A stretch of DNA of 64,000 nucleotides from Variovorax beijingensis (GTDB lineage Bacteria > Pseudomonadota > Gammaproteobacteria > Burkholderiales > Burkholderiaceae_C), in contig NZ_VIVL01000002.1 of assembly GCF_007828835.1 (NCBI RefSeq), positions 839,826-903,825 on the forward strand, given 5' to 3'. The notes beneath the pieces are model-generated. The model ran no database searches. It was given only the letters and a program-made list of their open reading frames with translations, and was not told the DNA's origin. Positions 45,095 through 55,632 of the stretch are shown one piece after another. The number at the start of each line of letters is the position of its first letter. The first letter of the stretch is position 1. Both the position numbers and the translations under genes were made by a program.

Positions 45095-45141
45095 GGCTGG
45101 TTCGGTCGGGGCTGGCGGGAAGCCGTAACTTGAAGCGAGAA

Positions 45142-45173
45142 AGGCTGGAACACCCGGTCAGGTGGTCCAGCCT
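45142..45173 (-). terminator. Hairpin between dnaK and dnaJ
   Basis: AGGCTGGA (45142-45149) pairs with TCCAGCCT (45166-45173), with a further CACC/GGTG pairing inside. On the minus strand it is followed by TTTCTC, so it could be a weak terminator or an attenuator between dnaK and dnaJ, or a processing/stability element. Confidence 0.5.
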
Positions 45174-45191
45174 CGTTCGAAGGACTGAGGA

Positions 45192-47132
<1,941 letters not shown>

Positions 47133-47171
47133 GTTCTTACTCCTGAAAGCCTGAAAAATATGTTGTTATGA

Positions 47172-47199
47172 ACTTGTGGATAACCCGGCGCGATTCAAG
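47172..47199 (-). promoter_or_regulatory. Possible sigma-32 promoter for dnaK, with DnaA-box overlap
   Basis: On the minus strand CTTGAA (47199-47194) is followed after 14 bases by CCACAAGT (47179-47172), close to the heat-shock consensus CTTGAA-N14-CCCCAT. The downstream part overlaps TTATCCACA (47183-47175), a perfect DnaA box. Position in the 112-base grpE-dnaK gap supports a secondary dnaK promoter. Confidence 0.45.
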
Positions 47200-47244
47200 G
47201 TATGAAGCGGGGATTTCCTGTGGGAATCGTGTGTGCCGCGCCGC

Positions 47245-47820
47245 TTACTTGGGGGCGCTGACCGTGACCAGCGCCGGGCGCAGCACGCGGTCGTTGATGG
47301 TGTAGCCCTTCTGGAGCACGGTCACCACGGTGTTGGGCTCCTGCTCGGGAGCGGGCACCACCGAGATGGCCTGGTGCTGGTGCGGGTCGAACCTGGCGCC
47401 GGGAGCGGGGGCCACCTCGATCACCTTGTTGCGTTCGAGCGCGCTCTTGAGCTGGCGCAGCGTGGCTTCGGCGCCTTCGCGGATCTGTTCGGGCGTGGCG
47501 TCCTTGATGGCCAGGCCGGCTTCGAGGCTGTCGGTCACCGGCAGCAGGCTCTCGGCAAAGGCTTCGACCGCGAACTTGCGCGCCTTGGTGATTTCGTCGT
47601 CGGCGCGGCGGCGGGCGTTCTGGACGTCGGCCTGGGCGCGCAGGTACTGGTCGGACAGTTCGGCGTTCCTGGCCTGCAGGGCAGCGAGTTCGCCCTGGGC
47701 CGCGGCCAGCGCGTCCTGCGCCTCCGCTTCGTTGGCAGCCTGTGCGGCTTCCAGTTCTTCGGGGCTTGGCTCGCCTTGCAGCATTTGCGAATTCTGTGCG
47801 GATTGTTGCGGGTCAGACAT
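47245..47820 (-). CDS. grpE: Nucleotide exchange factor GrpE
   Basis: 191-aa GrpE that releases ADP from DnaK. A long coiled-coil N-terminal half (about residues 25-80, rich in Ala/Glu/Gln) leads to the conserved [26 protein letters not shown] block and the beta domain [23 protein letters not shown]. The promoter 46 bases upstream has a very good sigma-32 match. Confidence 0.96.
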   Translation of the reverse strand: MSDPQQSAQNSQMLQGEPSPEELEAAQAANEAEAQDALAAAQGELAALQARNAELSDQYLRAQADVQNARRRADDEITKARKFAVEAFAESLLPVTDSLEAGLAIKDATPEQIREGAEATLRQLKSALERNKVIEVAPAPGARFDPHQHQAISVVPAPEQEPNTVVTVLQKGYTINDRVLRPALVTVSAPK

Positions 47821-47865
47821 TTTTCAAAGAACCGGCGGGGGCCGGGAAACAAACGATAGCCAGCC

Positions 47866-47893
47866 ACTTGGGGCTGGTCAGGGGCTTTTCAAG
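47866..47893 (-). promoter_or_regulatory. Sigma-32 (heat-shock) promoter of grpE
   Basis: On the minus strand CTTGAAA-N13-CCCCAAGT (47893 to 47866) matches the RpoH consensus CTTGAA-N14-CCCCAT-T closely. Transcription should begin near 47859, about 40 bases before the grpE start. Confidence 0.65.
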
Positions 47894-47895
47894 CG

Positions 47896-47919
47896 AAAAA
47901 ATGCGGCCGGGAGGCCGCA
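47896..47919 (-). terminator. Rho-independent terminator of the FKBP gene
   Basis: On the minus strand TGCGGCC-TCCC-GGCCGCA forms a perfect 7-base GC-rich hairpin followed by six T's. It lies 69-92 bases past the FKBP stop codon and abuts the sigma-32 promoter of grpE, insulating the chaperone operon from readthrough. Confidence 0.75.
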
Positions 47920-47987
47920 ACGGGAACAAAGGCGCCGACGCAAGGGTGCCGCGGCACGCCGTGCGCGCGGCCCCCGGGGGGGCGATC

Positions 47988-48338
47988 TCAGTGCGCGTCG
48001 AGCAGTTCGACGTCGAACTTCAGCGTGGCGTTCGGCGGGATCACGCCGCCCGCGCCGCGCGCGCCGTAGCCCAGCGAAGCCGGAATGATCAGCGTGCGCT
48101 TGCCGCCGATCTTCATGCCGGCAACGCCTTCGTCCCAGCCCTTGATGACCTGGCCGGCGCCCAGCGAGAACGCGAACGGGTCGTTGCGGTCGCGGCTCGA
48201 GTCGAACTTGGCGCCTTGCACGCCGTCGTTGTAGAGCCAGCCGGTGTAGTGCACGTGCACGTGCTGGCCGGCCTTGGCTTCTGCGCCGTCGCCCACGGTG
48301 GTGTCTTCGTATTGCAGGCCGGAGGGAGTGGTAGGCAT
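47988..48338 (-). CDS. FKBP-type peptidyl-prolyl isomerase
   Basis: 116-aa FK506-binding protein fold. Characteristic blocks are GQHVHVHYTGWLYNDG, KFDSSRDRNDPFAFSLG, VIKGWDEGVAGMKIGGKR and PASLGYGARG followed by IPPNATLKFDVELL. It is a cytoplasmic stand-alone FKBP without trigger-factor or SlyD extension. Start at 48338 is preceded by AAGGAG; an open frame to 48443 lacks a ribosome site. Confidence 0.92.
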   Translation of the reverse strand: MPTTPSGLQYEDTTVGDGAEAKAGQHVHVHYTGWLYNDGVQGAKFDSSRDRNDPFAFSLGAGQVIKGWDEGVAGMKIGGKRTLIIPASLGYGARGAGGVIPPNATLKFDVELLDAH

Positions 48339-48439
48339 GTTGAACGCTCCTTGCGTCAATGGGAGGATGGAAGGTGGATGGATAAACGGACCGAAGGCGC
48401 GGAGTTTACCGACGCCCGGCAGCGGCCCCGCCGGCCTGC

Positions 48440-48895
48440 TCAATTGCCGGTGTCAAGAGGCGGGACGGAGGAAGGCGGGGACGGCGCCGCAGGCGGGGCA
48501 GAGGGCGGTGCGCCCGGGGAGGAGGAAGAAGAAGGCGCCGAAGGCGAAGACGACGAAGGTGCCGCGGGCGTGGGCGCCGCCGGTGCCGCGGCCTTCTTGA
48601 CCTGGCCCAGCTGCCACTTGCCCGCGAAGGCCTGAAGGTCCGAGAGCCGCTTCAGGAGGTCCTGTCCGCTCACCGTGAGGCTGTAGCCGTCGCCGCCGTG
48701 GCTCACGAGGCCGGCCTCGCGCAGTTCCTTGATGCGGGTGTTGAGCGTGTTGGGGGTGATGCTGCCGACGCTGTCCTGCAGCAGCCGGAAGGTCTGGGCA
48801 TGGCCGTCGCGCAGCGCCCAGAGCACGCGAAGTGCGTAGCGGGCCTCGAGAAGCGCAAGCAGCTGGCTGACGGCTGCGTTTTCCTTGGTACTCAT
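48440..48895 (-). CDS. HxlR-like winged-helix regulator with low-complexity tail
   Basis: 151-aa protein. The first about 95 residues look like a HxlR/MarR-type winged helix (ALLEARYALRVLWALRDG, SVGSITPNTLNTRIKELREAGL). The last about 50 residues are a low-complexity Ala/Pro/Ser tail. An GAGGAG site 9 bases ahead supports start 48895; upstream in-frame codons would add a disordered N-terminus. Role unknown; it is upstream of the FKBP gene. Confidence 0.72.
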   Translation of the reverse strand: MSTKENAAVSQLLALLEARYALRVLWALRDGHAQTFRLLQDSVGSITPNTLNTRIKELREAGLVSHGGDGYSLTVSGQDLLKRLSDLQAFAGKWQLGQVKKAAAPAAPTPAAPSSSSPSAPSSSSSPGAPPSAPPAAPSPPSSVPPLDTGN

Positions 48896-49071
48896 CGACA
48901 TCATCTCCTCGGGGCTGGGCGGGCCATCGGTCCTGGGCAGGGCCGGTGCCTCGCGTTCTTGTTGGCTCGCTACAGGACCGCGCGTTGGCGGGCGACTATA
49001 GCGCAAGGATCACGATGCTACTAGTTTTATAGCTACGGGTGCATGCTGCATGCGGGCCCTGAGACAAAGCT

Positions 49072-49923
49072 TCACAAATTCGCGAAATTGGCCATGGCTT
49101 CGCCCAGCCGGACCGGCCGGGTGGGCGCCCAGTCGGGGTTGAAGGCCAGCGGGGGGGGCGGGAACAGCATGACGACAGTGGAGCCGAGCAGGAAGCGGCC
49201 CATCTCCTCGCCCTGCCCGAGCACGATCTGCTGGTCGGCGTAGTGCCATTCGCGCAGCTCGCCGCCGCGCGGCGGATTGACCACGCCGTGCCACACGGTG
49301 GCCATGCTGCCGACGATGGTGGCGCCCACCAGCACCAGCACGAAGGGGCCATGCGCAGATTCGAAGACGCACACCACGCGCTCGTTGCGCGCGAACAGCC
49401 CGGGCACGCCGCGCGCGGTGACCGGGTTGACCGAGAACAGGTCGCCGGGCACGTGGATCATGCGCACCAGGCGCCCGTCGCACGGCATGTGGATGCGGTG
49501 GTAGTCCTTCGGGCTCAGGTACAGCGTGGCGAAGCTGCCGTGCGCGAAGCGCGCCGCGAGCACCGCGTCGCCGCCGACCAGCGCGGTGGTGCTGTAGTTG
49601 TGGCCCTTGGCCTGGAAGATCTGGTCGCCCTCGATGGCGCCGAACTGGCTGATCGCGCCGTCCACCGGGCACACGAGGTCGGCCTGCGCGAGCGGCCGCA
49701 CGCCGGGCTTGAGCGCGCGCGTGAAGAACTGGTTGAAGCTCTTGTAGTGGTTGATGTCGGATTCGAGCGCCTCGTCCATGTCGACGCCGTACTTGGCAAC
49801 GAAGCGCCGGATGATCCAGGTGGTGACGGCGCCGCGTTCCTTGCCCGCGACCCAGCCGGCGAAGTTCGTCAGGGCCTGCTTGGGGAACAGGTATTGGGGC
49901 AGTACGGCAGAGCGGTCGGACAC
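49072..49923 (-). CDS. psd: Phosphatidylserine decarboxylase proenzyme
   Basis: 283-aa PLP-independent, pyruvoyl-dependent decarboxylase that makes phosphatidylethanolamine. The autocleavage site is LLGST, with cleavage before Ser248, giving a large beta chain and a small alpha chain of 36 residues. VDGAISQFG, YHRIHMPCDG and HGSFATLYLSPKDYHRIH (catalytic His) are present. Its start is well placed after a gap from the Bug gene, and it is on the same strand as the flanking genes. Confidence 0.94.
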   Translation of the reverse strand: MSDRSAVLPQYLFPKQALTNFAGWVAGKERGAVTTWIIRRFVAKYGVDMDEALESDINHYKSFNQFFTRALKPGVRPLAQADLVCPVDGAISQFGAIEGDQIFQAKGHNYSTTALVGGDAVLAARFAHGSFATLYLSPKDYHRIHMPCDGRLVRMIHVPGDLFSVNPVTARGVPGLFARNERVVCVFESAHGPFVLVLVGATIVGSMATVWHGVVNPPRGGELREWHYADQQIVLGQGEEMGRFLLGSTVVMLFPPPPLAFNPDWAPTRPVRLGEAMANFANL

Positions 49924-50067
49924 GTGTGGGAGGCGTGGAATGCCTGGAGTGCGAATCGGAGGGGCATTCTATAAAGCGCCCGGCGGCCCGGAAGTAGGAG
50001 GCTTCCCTTGTATCCGGCGCGCCGTTTCCCGTGTCCGGGACGCGCCTTGCGGGCGCCCCGGCCGGCG

Positions 50068-51060
50068 TCAGTCGGCCTTGATGCCCGCGGCCTTGATCAC
50101 CTGCGCCCACTTCTCGACCTCGGCCTTCTGGAAGGCCGCGATCTTTGCCGTGCCGAGGTCGGCGGGCTCCATGCCGAAGCCCTTGAGCTTTTCCTGCATC
50201 TCGGGCGTGGCGAGGATCTTGCGGATCTCGGTGTGCAGCCGCTCGACGATGGGCGCCGGCGTGCCCGCGGGCACGAAGATCGCCTGCCACGACAGCACCT
50301 CGAAGTCCTGCAGGCCCGCGATGCCGGACTCCGCAACCGTCGGCACGTCGGGCATCGAGGCCAGGCGCTTGGCCGAGGTCACGGCAATGGCGCGCAGCTT
50401 GCCGCTCTGGATGTGCGGACCCGCCACCACCGTGGTGTCGAACATCATGTCGACCTGGCCGCCGATTACGTCCTGGATCGCCGGGCCGCTGCCCTTGTAC
50501 GGAATGTGCGTGAACTTCACGCCCGACTTGAACGCCAGCAGTTCGAGCGACAGGTGCTGCGAGGTCCCGGTGCCGGCCGAGGCTGACGAGAGCCCGCCCG
50601 ACTTGGTCTTGCTGGCTTCCAGCACGTCCTTCAGCGTCTTGTAGGGGCTGGCCTGGTTGACCACCAGCACCAGCGGGTTGGTGCCGATCAGCGTCACCGG
50701 GGCAAACGACTTCTGCGGGTCGTAGCCGAGCTTCGGATACAGGCTCACGTTGATGGCGTGCGAACTGATCGTGCCGCCCACCATCGTGAAGCCGTCGGGT
50801 GCTGCGCGCGAGCCGATTTCCGAGCCCACGCTGCCGCCGGCGCCGCCCTTGTTGTCGATGATCACGCTCGTGCCCAGCACCGGACCGAGCTTCTGGCCGA
50901 TCAGGCGGGCCAGCACGTCGGTCGTGCCGCCCGCGGGAAAGGGCACGAGGTAGGTGATGGCCTTGCCCGTGGGCCAGTTGCCGGGGCCCTGCGCGAACGC
51001 GGGCAGGCCCGCGGCGAGCGAAGAGGCGAGGGCGGTGCGGATCAATGTGCGGCGTTGCAT
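50068..51060 (-). CDS. Bug/TctC-family periplasmic solute receptor
   Basis: 330-aa orphan receptor with a signal peptide (LIRTALASSLAAGLPAFAQ), ITYLVPFPAGGTTDVLAR and RAAPDGFTMVGGTISSHAI. It is the last gene of the long uronate-cluster transcription unit, 40 bases after the lactonase gene. Ligand unknown, possibly a sugar acid or lactone given its neighbours. Confidence 0.9.
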   Translation of the reverse strand: MQRRTLIRTALASSLAAGLPAFAQGPGNWPTGKAITYLVPFPAGGTTDVLARLIGQKLGPVLGTSVIIDNKGGAGGSVGSEIGSRAAPDGFTMVGGTISSHAINVSLYPKLGYDPQKSFAPVTLIGTNPLVLVVNQASPYKTLKDVLEASKTKSGGLSSASAGTGTSQHLSLELLAFKSGVKFTHIPYKGSGPAIQDVIGGQVDMMFDTTVVAGPHIQSGKLRAIAVTSAKRLASMPDVPTVAESGIAGLQDFEVLSWQAIFVPAGTPAPIVERLHTEIRKILATPEMQEKLKGFGMEPADLGTAKIAAFQKAEVEKWAQVIKAAGIKAD

Positions 51061-51100
51061 GGCGATATCTCCTTTGATGATGTTGATGGCCGTCGTCGCG

Positions 51101-52192
51101 TCACGGTGCGTCGACGATTTCGATCCAGTTCGGGTTCTTGCCCGCGGCGATGCGCGAAGGCTTGCCCAGCGCACCGGTCGCGGAATCGATGGGGTACAGC
51201 GAAACGCCGTGCGACTCCTGCCCGGCGGCAATCAGGTAGCGGCCGCTGGAATCGATCGCGAAGCCGCGCGGCCCTTTCTCGGTCGGCGTCTGGCCCAGCG
51301 GCTGCAGCTGGCCGCTCGCCGCGTCCACCCTGAACGCCGAGAGCGTGCTCGAGGTGCGCTCCGAGGCGTACAGGAAGCGCCCGTCGGGCGACAGGTGCAG
51401 GTCGGCCGCCCAGGGCTTGCCCGTGAAGCCCGGCGGCAGCGTGGTGGTGCTCTGCTCCAGCTTGAGCGTGCCGCGCGCCGCGTCCCATGCGTACACCTGC
51501 AGGGACGCGTCGAGCTCGTTCAGCAGGTAGACGTGCCGCTGCGCCTTGTCCCAGACGAAGTGGCGCGGCCCCGACTTGGCGGTGCCCATGGTCAGCGGCG
51601 GATCGTTGGCCGACAGCAGCCCTTTGTCCGCATCGAAGCGCCAGCTCGACACGTGGTCGCCGCCCAGGCTGGTGGCAAGCACGAAGCGGTTGCCCGCATC
51701 GGCGTGCACCGCATGCGCGTTCGGCCCGGTCTGGACCAGCTGCTGGATCGGGCCCACCGCGCCGTCCTTGCCGATGGCGTTGACCGAAATCTTGCCGCCC
51801 TGGTAGGAAGCCGCGAAGAGCCACTTGCCGCTCGCGTCGAGGTCGATGTTGGCCATGCTGTCGGCCAGCGGCGCCTCGCCGAGCTTCTGCAGCTTGCCGG
51901 TGGCCGCGTCGATCGACATGCTGACCACGCGGAACGGCTGCGAGCGCAGTGCGGCGTAGAGCACGCGCTTGTCGTGGCTCACGGCCATCGGCATCACCGT
52001 GCCGCCGACGTTGAGCGTCTGCACCGGCTTGAGCACGCCTTCCGCGCGATCCAGCTCGAGCACCGAGATCTCCTGGCTGTCGGCGTTGGACACGTAGACC
52101 CAGGTGGCGGCCCAGGCGTGGCCCATGGCGGCAACGGACAGCAGCGCAGCCGCGCCCTGAAGCGCGCGAAGGATGGGAGTGCGGCGGTTCAT
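51101..52192 (-). CDS. Exported lactonase, 7-bladed beta-propeller
   Basis: 363-aa lactonase of the 6-phosphogluconolactonase (Pgl)-like beta-propeller family. A signal peptide (residues about 1-28, GAAALLSVAAMGHAWA) implies the periplasm, unlike cytoplasmic Pgl. Repeated blades such as VYVSNADSQEISVLEL, GKWLFAASYQGGKISVNAI and GRYLIAAGQESHGVSLYPI are visible. It overlaps the upstream Bug gene by 4 bases. It probably opens aldonolactones or uronolactones outside the cytoplasm, inferred from context. Confidence 0.84.
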   Translation of the reverse strand: MNRRTPILRALQGAAALLSVAAMGHAWAATWVYVSNADSQEISVLELDRAEGVLKPVQTLNVGGTVMPMAVSHDKRVLYAALRSQPFRVVSMSIDAATGKLQKLGEAPLADSMANIDLDASGKWLFAASYQGGKISVNAIGKDGAVGPIQQLVQTGPNAHAVHADAGNRFVLATSLGGDHVSSWRFDADKGLLSANDPPLTMGTAKSGPRHFVWDKAQRHVYLLNELDASLQVYAWDAARGTLKLEQSTTTLPPGFTGKPWAADLHLSPDGRFLYASERTSSTLSAFRVDAASGQLQPLGQTPTEKGPRGFAIDSSGRYLIAAGQESHGVSLYPIDSATGALGKPSRIAAGKNPNWIEIVDAP

Positions 52193-53169
52193 GGCTTGAT
52201 GTTGAGTTTGGCGATCAGCGCCTTGAAGTAGGCGTTGTCCTTGGCCAGGGTTTCCTTGAACACTGCGCCGTCCGTGTAGACGTAGCCGAGGTTCTGCCGG
52301 TCCATCACTTCATGCATGAGCGGCTCGGCGGCCGTCTTGGCCGTGATCTCGCGCAGCTTGGCCATCACTTCGGGCGGCGTGTTCTTGGGGGCGCCGAGGC
52401 CGCGCCAGGTGCCGATCGACAGGTCGATGCCGCGCTCCTTGGCGGTAGGCACCTTGTCGAAGCCCTTCACGCGCTTGTCGGCCATGACCATCAGCACCTT
52501 GAGCTTGCCGGACTGCACATGCGTCGTGACTTCGGCCGGGCTTACCGCCACGGCCTCGATGTGTCCGCCCAGCAGCGCCAGCACCGCGGGCGCCGCACCC
52601 TGGAACGGGATATGGCCGAACCTGGTGCCGGTCTTGTCTTCGAGCGCTGCGGCCGCCAGGTGCCAGATCGAGCCGTTGCCCGAGTTGCCGACGCGCACGC
52701 CCTCGGGCGACTTCCTTGCCGCCGCCAGGAATTCCTCGATCGTGTTCCACGGCGCATCGGCCTTGACGGTGATGGCGGCCGGGTCGGCGTTGAGCTGCGC
52801 GATGGGCTGGAAGTCGTCGTAGTTGAACTTGGCCAGGCCCAGGTGCGGCAGCGTCAGCAGTTCCACCGTGAGCACCGCGAGCTTGTAGCCGTCGGGCTTG
52901 GCGTTGATCACCTCGGTCCAGCCGATGGCGCCGCCCGCGCCCGGGCGGTTGACGATCACGATGCTCTGCGAGATGTGCTTGCGGCTGGCCTCGGAGAAGG
53001 CGCGCGCCAGGCCGTCGGTGCCGCCGCCCGGCTGGTAGGGCACCAGCAGCTCGATCGTGCGGTTCGGAAAGTCGCCCGCCTGCGCCGCGGCAGGCGCGGC
53101 GAACCCGAGCGAAAGGGCGCACGCGGCCGAAAGGGTGGCGAGGCCGCCAAGGAATCTGCTTCTCTTCAT
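52189..53169 (-). CDS. Bug/TctC-family periplasmic solute receptor
   Basis: 326-aa receptor with signal peptide (LATLSAACALSLGFAAPAAA), TIELLVPYQPGGGTDGLAR and NAKPDGYKLAVLTVELL. It is in the uronate cluster between the SDR gene (60-base gap) and the exported lactonase (4-base overlap). The coupling with the lactonase suggests binding of a related sugar acid. Confidence 0.9.
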   Translation of the reverse strand: MKRSRFLGGLATLSAACALSLGFAAPAAAQAGDFPNRTIELLVPYQPGGGTDGLARAFSEASRKHISQSIVIVNRPGAGGAIGWTEVINAKPDGYKLAVLTVELLTLPHLGLAKFNYDDFQPIAQLNADPAAITVKADAPWNTIEEFLAAARKSPEGVRVGNSGNGSIWHLAAAALEDKTGTRFGHIPFQGAAPAVLALLGGHIEAVAVSPAEVTTHVQSGKLKVLMVMADKRVKGFDKVPTAKERGIDLSIGTWRGLGAPKNTPPEVMAKLREITAKTAAEPLMHEVMDRQNLGYVYTDGAVFKETLAKDNAYFKALIAKLNIKP

Positions 53170-53229
53170 CAGTTGTTGTCTCCGTTATTGATCTGATTCC
53201 CGTGTCTCGAAAAAGCGCGCTCTGCCGCG

Positions 53230-53991
53230 TCAGGGCATGTACTGCCCGCCATTCACTTCGATCACCTGGCCCGTCACGTAGCCCGAAAGCTGTTCCGAAG
53301 CCAGGTAGAGGAAGGCGCCCACGCATTCGTCGGGTGTGCCGATGCGGCCCATGGGAATGGCAGTGCGGAACGATTCGAGCATTGCGGGCGTCGAGAAGCG
53401 GTCCTGGAACGGCGTCTGGATCACGCCGGGCGCCACCGCGTTGACGCGGATGCTGTCGCCGACGAGCTCCCTCGCGAGTCCGTGCGTGGCCGTGCTCACG
53501 AAGCCCTTGGAGCCCGCGTACAGGTAGGCGCCCGGCCCGCCGCCGGTGCGCGCCGCGACCGAGGTCACGTTGATGATGTTGCCGCCGCCCTGGGTGCGCA
53601 TCAGCGGCACCACCTCGCGCGCAAACGCGAGCACCGAGCGTGCGTTGATGTGCATCACCTCGTCGAACAGCGCATCGTCGAACTCGGCGATGGGCACGCG
53701 CTTGACCAGGCTGCCGGCGTTGTTCACCAGCACGTCGATGCGGCCGAAGCGCGCCGCCGCCTGCTTGACGCATTCGCGGATCGCGGCGGTGTCGCGCACG
53801 TCGGCCTGCAGTGCAAAGGCGTCGCCGCCGGCCTTGCGGATGGTCTCGACGACCTGGTTGGCGGCGTCGGCCGAGCTGTTGTAGTGCACCGCCACGCGCA
53901 TGCCGCGCGCCGCGAACGCAATGGCCACGGCGGCGCCGATGCCGGTGCTGGCGCCGGTAACCAGCGCTGTCTTGCCCTTGAGGTCTTCCAT
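53230..53991 (-). CDS. Short-chain dehydrogenase/reductase (SDR)
   Basis: 253-aa classical SDR. TGASTGIG is the cofactor-binding motif near residue 12, NNAG near residue 90, and the catalytic Ser, Tyr and Lys lie in NVTSVAARTGGGPGAYLYAGSKGF; C-terminal YVTGQVIEVNGGQYMP is typical. It is in the garD operon, 26 bases after garD. A role in the oxidation or reduction of a sugar-acid intermediate is likely, but the substrate is unassigned. Confidence 0.87.
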   Translation of the reverse strand: MEDLKGKTALVTGASTGIGAAVAIAFAARGMRVAVHYNSSADAANQVVETIRKAGGDAFALQADVRDTAAIRECVKQAAARFGRIDVLVNNAGSLVKRVPIAEFDDALFDEVMHINARSVLAFAREVVPLMRTQGGGNIINVTSVAARTGGGPGAYLYAGSKGFVSTATHGLARELVGDSIRVNAVAPGVIQTPFQDRFSTPAMLESFRTAIPMGRIGTPDECVGAFLYLASEQLSGYVTGQVIEVNGGQYMP

Positions 53992-54017
53992 GGATGTTCC
54001 TTTCGAGGTCGGTGGGT

Positions 54018-55607
54018 TCAGGTCACGGGTGCCGGGTTGAACAGCACCAGCGCGTTGTGCAGCTTCCACTGTTCGGCCCAGGTCTTCCTGCGGCCGCTGG
54101 CCACGTCGAGCATCAGGCGGAACAGCTCCCAGCCGATGTCCTCGATGGTGGCGTCGCCGTCGGCGATGCGGCCCGCGTTCACGTCCATCAGGTCGTGCCA
54201 GCGCCGCGCCAGGTCGCTGCGCGTGGCCACCTTGATCACCGGCACTTCGGCCAGGCCGTAGGGCGTGCCGCGGCCGGTGGTGAACACGTGCAGGTTCATG
54301 CCGGCGGCCAGCTGCAGCGTGCCGCAGATGAAGTCGCTGGCAGGCGTGGCGGCATAGAGCAGGCCCTTCTGCCTGGCCTTCTCGCCCGGCGAGACCACGC
54401 CGGAGATCGGCGCGCTGCCGCTCTTGACGATCGAGCCCATGGCCTTCTCCACGATGTTCGAGAGCCCGCCCTTCTTGTTGCCGGGCGTGGTGTTGGCGCT
54501 GCGGTCGACGCGGCCGCGGTCCAGGTAGGCGTCGTACCAGGCCATCTCGCGGATCATGGCCTCGGCCACCTCGGGGGTGGTGGCGCGCGAGGTGAGCTGG
54601 TCGATGCCGTCGCGCACCTCGGTCACTTCCGAGAACATCACGGTGGCGCCGGCGCGCACCAGCAGGTCGGTGCAGAAGCCCACGGCCGGATTGGCCGTGA
54701 CGCCCGAAAACGCGTCGCTGCCGCCGCACTGCACGCCCACCACCAGCTCGCTGGCCGGCACGGTTTCGCGCCGGCGGGCGTTGAGCCGCTCCAGATGCTC
54801 CTCGGCCTGCCGCATGATCGAGTCGATCATCGACATGAAGCCGACGTGCGCGTCGTCCTGCAGGCACACCACGTCGAGCTTGGCATTGGCCGTCTCGCCC
54901 ACGTCGGCCACATTGCGCTCGTCCACCAGCGCGATGCTGCCCGGCGGCAGCAGGCGCTCGGGCTGCAGCTTCTCGCAGCCCAGGCTGATGACCATCACTT
55001 CGCCGCCGAAGTTCGGGTTGAGGCTGATGTTGCGCAGCGTGCGGATCGGAATGACGGCATCGGGCGCATCGATGGCCACGCCGCAGCCGTAGCTGTGCGA
55101 CAGGCCCACCACGTCGTCGACGTGGGGGTACTTGGGCAGCAGCTCGGCCTTGATGCGCTGCACCGCGAAATCGACCACGCCCGCCACGCACTGCACGGTC
55201 TGCGTGATGGCGAGGATGTTGCGCGTGCCCACCGACCCGTCGAGGTTGCGGTAGCCCTCGAAGGTATAGCCCTCCAGCGGCGGCTGCGCGGGCGGCCGCA
55301 CGGTGGCGATCGGCAGGCCTTCGAGCTCGCGCGCGGCGGGCATCTGCAGCAGGCGCTCGTGCACCCAGCTGCCGGCCGGGATCGGCTTCAGGGCATAGCC
55401 GATCGGCACGTTGTAGCGCCGCACCACGCCGCCTTCGGGAATGTCTTCCAGCGCCACCTTGTGTGCCTGCGGCACCTTGTCGACCAGCACGAGGCCGGAC
55501 GCGAGCACGGTGCCGGCGGGCAGGCCGCCGTCGTTGGCCACGATGGCGACGTTGTCCGCCGCGTGCATGCGGATGAAGAGCGGTGCTCGGGTGTTCGGAT
55601 CGGTCAT
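54018..55607 (-). CDS. garD: Galactarate dehydratase (UxaA family)
   Basis: 529-aa enolase-independent, iron-linked dehydratase of the UxaA/GarD family. The N-terminal SAF-like domain (residues 1-95, [22 protein letters not shown]) and the C-terminal domain with [42 protein letters not shown], and [15 protein letters not shown] are present. The length fits GarD (about 523) better than altronate dehydratase (about 495), and the kdgD and gudD genes in the cluster support galactarate. Altronate dehydratase cannot be fully excluded. Confidence 0.85.
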   Translation of the reverse strand: MTDPNTRAPLFIRMHAADNVAIVANDGGLPAGTVLASGLVLVDKVPQAHKVALEDIPEGGVVRRYNVPIGYALKPIPAGSWVHERLLQMPAARELEGLPIATVRPPAQPPLEGYTFEGYRNLDGSVGTRNILAITQTVQCVAGVVDFAVQRIKAELLPKYPHVDDVVGLSHSYGCGVAIDAPDAVIPIRTLRNISLNPNFGGEVMVISLGCEKLQPERLLPPGSIALVDERNVADVGETANAKLDVVCLQDDAHVGFMSMIDSIMRQAEEHLERLNARRRETVPASELVVGVQCGGSDAFSGVTANPAVGFCTDLLVRAGATVMFSEVTEVRDGIDQLTSRATTPEVAEAMIREMAWYDAYLDRGRVDRSANTTPGNKKGGLSNIVEKAMGSIVKSGSAPISGVVSPGEKARQKGLLYAATPASDFICGTLQLAAGMNLHVFTTGRGTPYGLAEVPVIKVATRSDLARRWHDLMDVNAGRIADGDATIEDIGWELFRLMLDVASGRRKTWAEQWKLHNALVLFNPAPVT

Positions 55608-55632
55608 CGCGGAACCTCTGTCTTGGCTGCTG

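Noticed and set aside
47175..47183. Replication origin, suggested by the DnaA box
   Set aside because: A single TTATCCACA without clustering, AT-rich unwinding element or dnaA/dnaN/gyrB genes.
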